64,000 nt of DNA from Flavobacterium cerinum. GTDB taxonomy: Bacteria; Bacteroidota; Bacteroidia; Flavobacteriales; Flavobacteriaceae. Below, piece after piece: positions 60,179-64,000 of the stretch. The number at the start of each line of letters is the position of its first letter. The stretch's first letter is position 1. The position numbers and the translations under genes are program-made. The stretch is from positions 1,240,001-1,304,000 of the forward strand of contig NZ_CP101751.1 in assembly GCF_024496085.1 (NCBI RefSeq), given 5' to 3'. The notes under the pieces are model-generated. The model ran no database searches. It saw only the letters and a list, made by a program, of their open reading frames with translations, and had not been told where the DNA came from.

Positions 60179-60325
60179 ATTTGCAATCCGAGCGAATAAA
60201 TAAAACAAAAACCTAACCGTATACATATACATGGTTAGGTTTTTTGTTTTTTTGCAGTAGGATAAGATTTTGAATATACTATTTTTGTTTTACTTGTTGA
60301 GCTTTGCGCGGATTACAAATCAGCG
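60179..60325 (+). repeat. Inter-cassette repeat, copy R1
   Basis: The order is: right half of the palindrome, a GAATAAATAAAA linker, a terminator (60207-60245), a conserved core starting GCAGTAGGATAAGATTTTG with a TATTTTTG -7-like box, and a second palindrome GCGCGGATTACAAATCAGCG. The same order recurs at 60844 and 62192. Confidence 0.85.
60207..60246 (+). terminator. Intrinsic terminator inside R1
   Basis: AAAAACCTAACC pairs with GGTTAGGTTTTT around a 14-base loop and is followed by further T. It would end transcripts from the toxin-immunity pair if the IS were absent. Confidence 0.85.
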
Positions 60326-60380
60326 TCATCCAGACTTTAATGAACAAGCTAAAAAGATGTTATGCGCTACAAAAATATAA
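60308..60380 (+). pseudogene. Displaced toxin-tail remnant 1
   Basis: An open frame without a start codon runs from the second palindrome of R1 and reads RHPDFNEQAKKMLCATKI before TAA at 60378-60380. Its stop lies 4 bases before the lipoprotein ATG, the same geometry as the intact toxin-immunity pair. I read it as the end of a former C-terminal toxin tip whose body has been lost. Confidence 0.55.
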
Positions 60381-60384
60381 AGTG

Positions 60385-60849
60385 ATGAAGAAGTTTTTAT
60401 TTATAGTATTATGTGTGTTCTTTTTTAGTTGTAAGAAAACAGGTGGGTTAATTGCTGTTAACGATCAGAAAAAATATACTTGTGATATTAAATATGAATC
60501 AAATAATATATTGTTTTCTTTTAAAGATTCAAATGGGAAAATGTTGTAAGAATGGGTTTTTTTGAAGAAAAAAGATTGTTATGTTGTTAAAAATGGCCTG
60601 CCAAAAGAATATAAAGACTGGGTAGAAATGGAAGTAGTTTTGTCGAAAAAAGACACTAGTTATTCTTATAGCTTTTTAGGAATAGATTATTTAAAAAAAA
60701 TAATGAAATTAAGCGAAAGGCAAGGATATGTGAGTATTTATGAAATGAAAGGTTTAGCAGATTTTAAAAGGGAAATATATTATAATTCACAATTTGAAAT
60801 TGATAGTATAATTGAAATGTATGATGATGATTTGATTAGATATAAATAA
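60385..60849 (+). pseudogene. Lipoprotein, candidate orphan immunity gene with in-frame stop
   Basis: MKKFLFIVLCVFFFSCKKTGG is a lipoprotein signal with Cys near 15. The frame stops at TAA 60547-60549 and continues open in the same frame as EWVFLKKKDCYVVKNGLPKEY until 60849. Without the stop it would give about 154 residues, the size of the neighbouring immunity lipoproteins. The single nonsense codon points to a decayed gene, or a sequence error. The family is not recognised. Confidence 0.7.
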
Positions 60850-60967
60850 AAGTAAAGCCTAGCCGTATAAGGGTTAGGTTTTTGCTTTTTTGCAGTAGGA
60901 TAAGATTTTGGATATATACTATCTTTGTTTTGCTTGTGGAGCTTTAGGCGGATTGTAGATCCGCGCC
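60844..60967 (+). repeat. Inter-cassette repeat, copy R2
   Basis: An AAATAAAAGTAA linker leads to an imperfect terminator (GCCTAGCC with GGTTAGGT, 60855-60883), the conserved core GCAGTAGGATAAGATTTTGG with TATCTTTG at 60920-60927 (fits TAnnTTTG), and a palindrome GGCGGATTGTAGATCCGCGCC. The first palindrome of R1 and R3 is missing here. Confidence 0.82.
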
Positions 60968-61062
60968 ATTTACATTTTACAAGAGTAACACTTAGTTCAA
61001 CTATATATGGTGAAAATGGAGAGTCATATAAATCAAAGTATACAAAAAATAATGAGAAATAG
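60967..61062 (+). pseudogene. Displaced toxin-tail remnant 2
   Basis: The frame is open from the palindrome of R2 and reads HLHFTRVTLSSTIYGENG and on to YTKNNEK before TAG at 61060-61062. The stop overlaps the start of the following lipoprotein by 11 bases. It has no start codon or domain of its own and is read as the end of a lost toxin tip. Confidence 0.55.
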
Positions 61063-61514
61063 TATTCTGTTGTTTGTCGTGTTTTATTGTTTTTATAGTT
61101 GCTCCAATGGGAAAAGCCAATTAGAGGATAAAATTATAACTAAGGAGAATGAGTATTGGGGGACTCTACAATGAAAATAGATTTCATGGCATCTATTATA
61201 AGTTTAATAAAGATGGAACTTATGATAAGTATTCTTTGGGAAATGACGGAAAATTATCTTTGTTCAATAATGACGGGGATCTTATAGATGACTATAGACC
61301 ATGGAAAATAACTAAAGATAGTATATTGTTGTGGCGTCACCATAGAGGAGATGTTGTTTTAATCAATGATAATGTCATTATTGTGCGGTATGGTAAAGAG
61401 AGTAATGTGATATTGATTAAAGAAGATATAGGAAAAATGAGAAAGAGTGATACTTTTTTTGATCAGAAAATGCGTGCCAATCCGGATAAATATAAATCAT
61501 TCGATGACAATTAA
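61052..61514 (+). pseudogene. Lipoprotein, candidate orphan immunity gene with +1 frameshift
   Basis: MRNSILLFVVFYCFYSCSNGK gives a lipoprotein signal with Cys near 17. The frame reads ENEYWG and then stops at TGA 61172. A second frame carries on as GLYNENRFHGIYYKFNKDG to 61514. Removing one G from the five-G run at 61158-61162 joins them into one protein of about 153 residues, the size of its neighbours. The cause could be mutation, slippage or a sequence error. The C-terminal part has a FNKDGTYDKYSLGNDGK segment typical of small beta-rich proteins. Confidence 0.72.
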
Positions 61515-61583
61515 AAAATAAAAGGAGTATAGTAGATCCGCTCTGTTCAGATACTTAGGCTATAAACATCATTTCAAGTTTGA
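61515..61583 (+). other. Short junction without full inter-cassette repeat
   Basis: Only a fragment TAGATCCGCTCTG resembles the end of the repeat palindrome. The terminator and core found in R1-R3 are absent, so two cassettes have been joined by loss of one repeat. Confidence 0.4.
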
Positions 61584-61751
61584 TCAGGCGGAGTATTAAA
61601 AACAATAGCACTTCCTAGTGTAATAAGCGCTACAGGAGCCACCATGTTTAATAAGTATAAGCATGAAAATTCACAATCAGAGAAAAGGGCTAATAGATTA
61701 GGAGGAGGATGGACTAATGATAAGGTTTTAAAAAATAAGTATAGAAAATAA
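61584..61751 (+). pseudogene. Displaced toxin-tail remnant 3
   Basis: This is 55 open codons with no obvious start, reading GGVLKTIALPSVISATGATM, then KYKHENSQSEKRANRLGGGW and ending KNKYRK. The stop is 3 bases before the next lipoprotein, the same distance as in the intact toxin-immunity pair. An ATG at 61644 is possible but gives only 35 residues. I read it as the 3' end of a former toxin tip. Confidence 0.55.
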
Positions 61752-61754
61752 ATT

Positions 61755-62186
61755 ATGAAAAAGCTAGTGATTATTTTAACACTTTTGTTTTGTTTTTCAT
61801 GTGATCCAATGAATGATAAGATGAGTTTTTATAATAATTCTGATTCGGATGTTTATGTTAGAATGTTGTTTTTTCAAGATACTGCAATTACCGGTACCAT
61901 GGCAGGATTGCGAGATGTAAAAGCGCGTGAAATTGAAGAAATTGGAAAGTTATATAGTTGGGAATCTGAATTTGAAGATGCAAAGAATGATAGTTTATGT
62001 GTTGTTGTGTATCAGGGATATGATTTTTTGAATGATCCTTACGAACAGAGTAATAAAATTAAAAGTGATAGTCTTTTGAATATTGGTGATTTTAAGTATA
62101 AAAAATACACAATTAAAGATTTTGAGAAAAAAAAATGGAGAGTAACTTATCCTAATGACGGCTTTAAAGACGGAAAATTCCGATAG
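61755..62186 (+). CDS. Lipoprotein, candidate orphan immunity protein
   Basis: This intact 143-residue protein starts MKKLVIILTLLFCFSCDPMND, a lipoprotein signal with Cys 16. The mature domain begins KMSFYNNSDSDVYVRMLFF and ends VTYPNDGFKDGKFR. I recognise no family. It follows a toxin-tail remnant by 3 bases and precedes repeat R3, so it fits the cassette pattern as a displaced immunity gene. It may still protect against kin carrying the matching toxin, which is an inference. Confidence 0.68.
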   Translation: MKKLVIILTLLFCFSCDPMNDKMSFYNNSDSDVYVRMLFFQDTAITGTMAGLRDVKAREIEEIGKLYSWESEFEDAKNDSLCVVVYQGYDFLNDPYEQSNKIKSDSLLNIGDFKYKKYTIKDFEKKKWRVTYPNDGFKDGKFR

Positions 62187-62191
62187 CTAGA

Positions 62192-62334
62192 TCGCTCGGA
62201 TTTGCAATCCCAGAGAATAAATAAAAGTAAAACCTAACCTTATACAGGGTTAGGTTTTTTGGCAGTAGGATAAGATTTTGAATATACTATTTTTGTTTTG
62301 CTTGTTGAGCTTTACACGGATTACAAATCCGCCT
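62192..62334 (+). repeat. Inter-cassette repeat, copy R3
   Basis: The order is: palindrome CGCTCGGATTTGCAATCCCA (imperfect on the right), GAATAAATAAAAG linker, terminator AACCTAACC/GGTTAGGTTTTTT (62230-62260), core GCAGTAGGATAAGATTTTG with a TATTTTTG -7-like box, and palindrome CACGGATTACAAATCCGCC. It is the most complete uninterrupted copy. Confidence 0.88.
62230..62260 (+). terminator. Intrinsic terminator inside R3
   Basis: AAAACCTAACC pairs with GGTTAGGTTTT, with a short loop and a T run. Confidence 0.85.
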
Positions 62335-62354
62335 CTGCTAGCGCGAGCGCCTGT

Positions 62355-62876
62355 AAAAAGAAATAAAAAATGAAAGAGAGAATAAAAATAGTTGTTTTTA
62401 GTGTGTTGGTTATAATATGTTTTTCATGTAATCTAAAAGAAAAAGATTACAATGAAAATATTAATGAATTAAATGAGTACATTAATAATATAGAAAAACC
62501 AAGAAATGTAAAGTTTAAAATTTATGAGTTAAATTCGAATGTCTCTAGAATTGGCCCTTCAGATAATTGCTTAGTTGCAATTTTAACCTATTCTAAAGAT
62601 GACTTTTTAAGGATAAAGAATGAAATCGTAAAAGAGGAGCCTGTTGATATAAAATTTATTAAAAAAGATGATAAATTAGCATGGTTTCCTAAATCTGTTA
62701 CTGATGAATTTGTTTTAAAAGGAGATTTGTATTATAGTATTAAAGCCAAATCCTATAAAGCTAATTGTTTTTATAAAGATCCATATATACATGGTTTTTG
62801 CTTTTTTACAGATCAGAATGAGATTTTTTTAAGCTTATATGCTTTATAAAAAAAATAGATCACTCGGATTTGCAAT
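62355..62876 (+). repeat. Duplicated segment, copy 2 (immunity gene and flanks)
   Basis: This matches 58445-58966 with one visible substitution. Its upstream junction keeps only the last bases of the toxin gene (CTGT and five A instead of six), preceded by an unrelated GC-rich CTAGCGCGAGCGC. Confidence 0.93.
62370..62849 (+). CDS. Lipoprotein, second copy of the candidate immunity protein
   Basis: The 159-residue product is identical to that of 58460-58939, including the lipoprotein signal with Cys 20. Only about 14 bases of the toxin 3' end remain in front of it, so it is an orphan copy. It is followed by a truncated repeat R4 and the IS1182-type element. Identity at DNA level shows a recent duplication or gene conversion. 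Confidence 0.75.
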   Translation: MKERIKIVVFSVLVIICFSCNLKEKDYNENINELNEYINNIEKPRNVKFKIYELNSNVSRIGPSDNCLVAILTYSKDDFLRIKNEIVKEEPVDIKFIKKDDKLAWFPKSVTDEFVLKGDLYYSIKAKSYKANCFYKDPYIHGFCFFTDQNEIFLSLYAL

Positions 62877-62898
62877 CCGAGCGAATAAATAAAAGTAA
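62861..62898 (+). repeat. Inter-cassette repeat, truncated copy R4
   Basis: Palindrome CACTCGGATTTGCAATCCGA with GCG, then the GAATAAATAAAAGTAA linker, then an abrupt switch at 62899 to the IS1182-type end. The terminator and core are missing. Confidence 0.82.
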
Positions 62899-62930
62899 GG
62901 GGCTGTCTCAAAAGGACATCCCCTTTTTTA
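62899..62930. terminator. Hairpin at the IS1182-type end
   Basis: GGGGCTGTC pairs imperfectly with GACATCCCC and is followed by six T. It may end transcription entering or leaving the element. Confidence 0.6.
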
Positions 62931-63032
62931 TTGCCGACAATCTTCTGATTTATTTTTTCTGATTTAGCTATTTTGATGTCTCTTTTAGCCAGTAAAAGCA
63001 TCTACTTTTCAAAAAAGAGAAAATTATCCCTT

Positions 63033-64000
63033 TTATGATGTCCTAACAGGGCATTTTTTGAGGTTATGAGCCATAGCAAGTAATGCCGTTTCCACTTCGG
63101 CCTTGGCTTTGCTACGCAGATTATACCTGCGGAAGCCTTTGTTGTTTTTTATCTGGGCAAACACGGTTTCTACATCATGACAGCGTTGCTTTCTGAGTTC
63201 CTTTCCCCTGTCGGTTACGAGCAGGTTATAAGCTTTTGTTCTTAACTGGGCTACTTCGGGATTAGATAAAGAGATACTTGGTATTCCTGTTCTGGTGTCT
63301 TTGTCAAAATGATTATATTTTACATATGCTTCAACACCTTCATTATCAAGTAATGTGTAGTTTTCCTGCGAACCATAACCTGCATCAGCCACAAGTTCTT
63401 CAGGTAGTCTATTGTAGTGTTCTTTAAAAATTTTTATATGTTCGGGTAGCGTCCTTGTATCATTGGGATTAGGGTGTAAAGAGTAATTTACAATGAACTG
63501 GTTGTGTGTGCTTATCTGTAAGTTATATCCCGGTTTTAACTGTCCGTTCTTCATGTGGTCTTCTTTCATCCGCATAAAAGTAGCATCAGTATCGGTCTTA
63601 CAAAAGCTGTTTCGCTTACCCATTATATCTTCTTGCTTAGCATACTTCTGAAGGTTTGCAGGCCAGTTCTTACGGGCATAGTTAAGCTTCTGCCGTACTT
63701 TAGGGCATATCTTTTTGCCTTTAAGGGCGGTGTCAATCTTCTTAATAGTCTTTTCAACAGCTTCCTTGTCAATAGCCTTAAACTCAACTTCTGTCTTGTC
63801 TTTAGATTCAGTAGCGGCAACTTGCTGCGTATACTCCCATAAGTCCTGAAGCTGCTCTTCTATGCGCCTTTTATTCCTTTCGATGGATCTGCCCCATACA
63901 AAAGTGTACCGGTTGGCATTGGCTTCTATTTTTGTACCATCGGTAAAAACAGTTTTAAGGCTCACATGTCCCTGGGATTCTAAAAGCAATACAACCTGGG
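63033..64000 (-). CDS. IS1182-family transposase (N-terminus outside window)
   Basis: On the reverse strand an open frame runs from beyond 64000 to TGA/TAA at 63033; about 322 residues are visible. TVFTDGTKIEANANRYTFVW carries the first catalytic Asp. NGQLKPGYNLQISTHNQFIV and LVADAGYGSQENYTLL (second Asp) follow. HDVETVFAQIKNNKGFRRYNLR is the Glu-containing end of the IS1182 DDE domain. The reading frame looks intact in the visible part. Confidence 0.9.
   Translation of the reverse strand, partial: QVVLLLESQGHVSLKTVFTDGTKIEANANRYTFVWGRSIERNKRRIEEQLQDLWEYTQQVAATESKDKTEVEFKAIDKEAVEKTIKKIDTALKGKKICPKVRQKLNYARKNWPANLQKYAKQEDIMGKRNSFCKTDTDATFMRMKEDHMKNGQLKPGYNLQISTHNQFIVNYSLHPNPNDTRTLPEHIKIFKEHYNRLPEELVADAGYGSQENYTLLDNEGVEAYVKYNHFDKDTRTGIPSISLSNPEVAQLRTKAYNLLVTDRGKELRKQRCHDVETVFAQIKNNKGFRRYNLRSKAKAEVETALLAMAHNLKKCPVRTS

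Larger units (their letters stand above)
62899..64000 (-). mobile_element. IS1182-type insertion sequence (partial, continues past window)
   Basis: The left end at about 62899 begins GGGGCTGTCTCAAAAGG and also forms a terminator-like hairpin with CCCCTTTTTT. The transposase gene occupies 63033 onward on the minus strand. The other end and any target duplication are beyond base 64000. Confidence 0.78.

Noticed and set aside
60304..60384. N-terminal extension of the first orphan lipoprotein from an upstream start in R1
   Set aside because: It reads through the repeat palindrome and would bury the lipoprotein signal; the ATG at 60385 places the signal at the N-terminus.
60179..62883. Repeated palindromes as a possible CRISPR array
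   Set aside because: The repeats are too long, composite and widely spaced, the intervals are gene-sized, and no cas genes are present.
63555..63842. Plus-strand open frame inside the IS1182-type transposase
   Set aside because: It is antisense to a clear transposase and has no independent evidence.

Overview
The window reads as chromosome of a gliding member of the Flavobacteriaceae, most likely Flavobacterium or a close relative. The evidence is the AT-rich base composition, TAnnTTTG-type -7 promoter boxes, a six-gene alternative complex III (act) operon, the type 9 secretion and gliding gene sprA (Sov), a RemB-like gliding protein, a T9SS type A C-terminal sorting domain, and Bacteroidota-style malic enzyme, IF-2 and NusA. 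No rRNA, tRNA or CRISPR array was seen.

Bases 1-58,000 are mostly ordinary core genome. Positions 1-730 hold a partial UspA on the minus strand. Positions 841-5686 hold the rimP-nusA-infB operon with a structured leader and a two-way terminator facing a SPOR-domain gene. Positions 6218-17790 hold a respiratory operon, actABCDEF followed by cytochrome c oxidase subunits II and I. Positions 17809-21596 hold two DUF3857 proteins, and 21727-23142 an APC permease on the minus strand. A small ferredoxin/acetyltransferase pair, ruvB, queG, maeB, ruvA and the giant sprA follow, then gcvH, vanZ-like, deoC, remB-like and an SRPBCC gene. Positions 40466-45618 hold a second respiratory cluster: heme O synthase, two subunit III proteins, subunit IV, a cysteine-less Sco-like protein, Sco, DUF420 and a small CxxC membrane protein. 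Together the two clusters supply complex III, the terminal oxidase and its heme and copper maturation.

Bases 45,900-64,000 are accessory and the most interesting part. A T9SS-sorted surface protein with a SprB-like repeat precedes a 3539-residue SpvB/YD-repeat (Rhs-type) protein. That protein has a signal peptide, FG-GAP repeats, an Rhs core ending in DPDGK at residue 3318, and a 221-residue C-terminal domain I cannot assign. Three bases later comes a lipoprotein gene in the position of an immunity gene. Downstream is a decaying array of what look like displaced toxin-tip/immunity cassettes. Each of three has a short open toxin-like tail ending at or just before a lipoprotein gene of about 143-155 codons. 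One lipoprotein has an in-frame stop, one has a one-base frameshift in a G run, and one is intact. A fourth unit is a near-exact copy of the first immunity gene. Most units are separated by a roughly 125-145 bp repeat made of a palindrome, a terminator, a conserved core with a -7-like box, and a second palindrome. An IS4-family element with perfect 21 bp ends has split one palindrome, and an IS1182-type element, cut by the window edge, truncates the last repeat.

Functions are inferred from motifs, protein length and gene order read by eye. No database search was possible.
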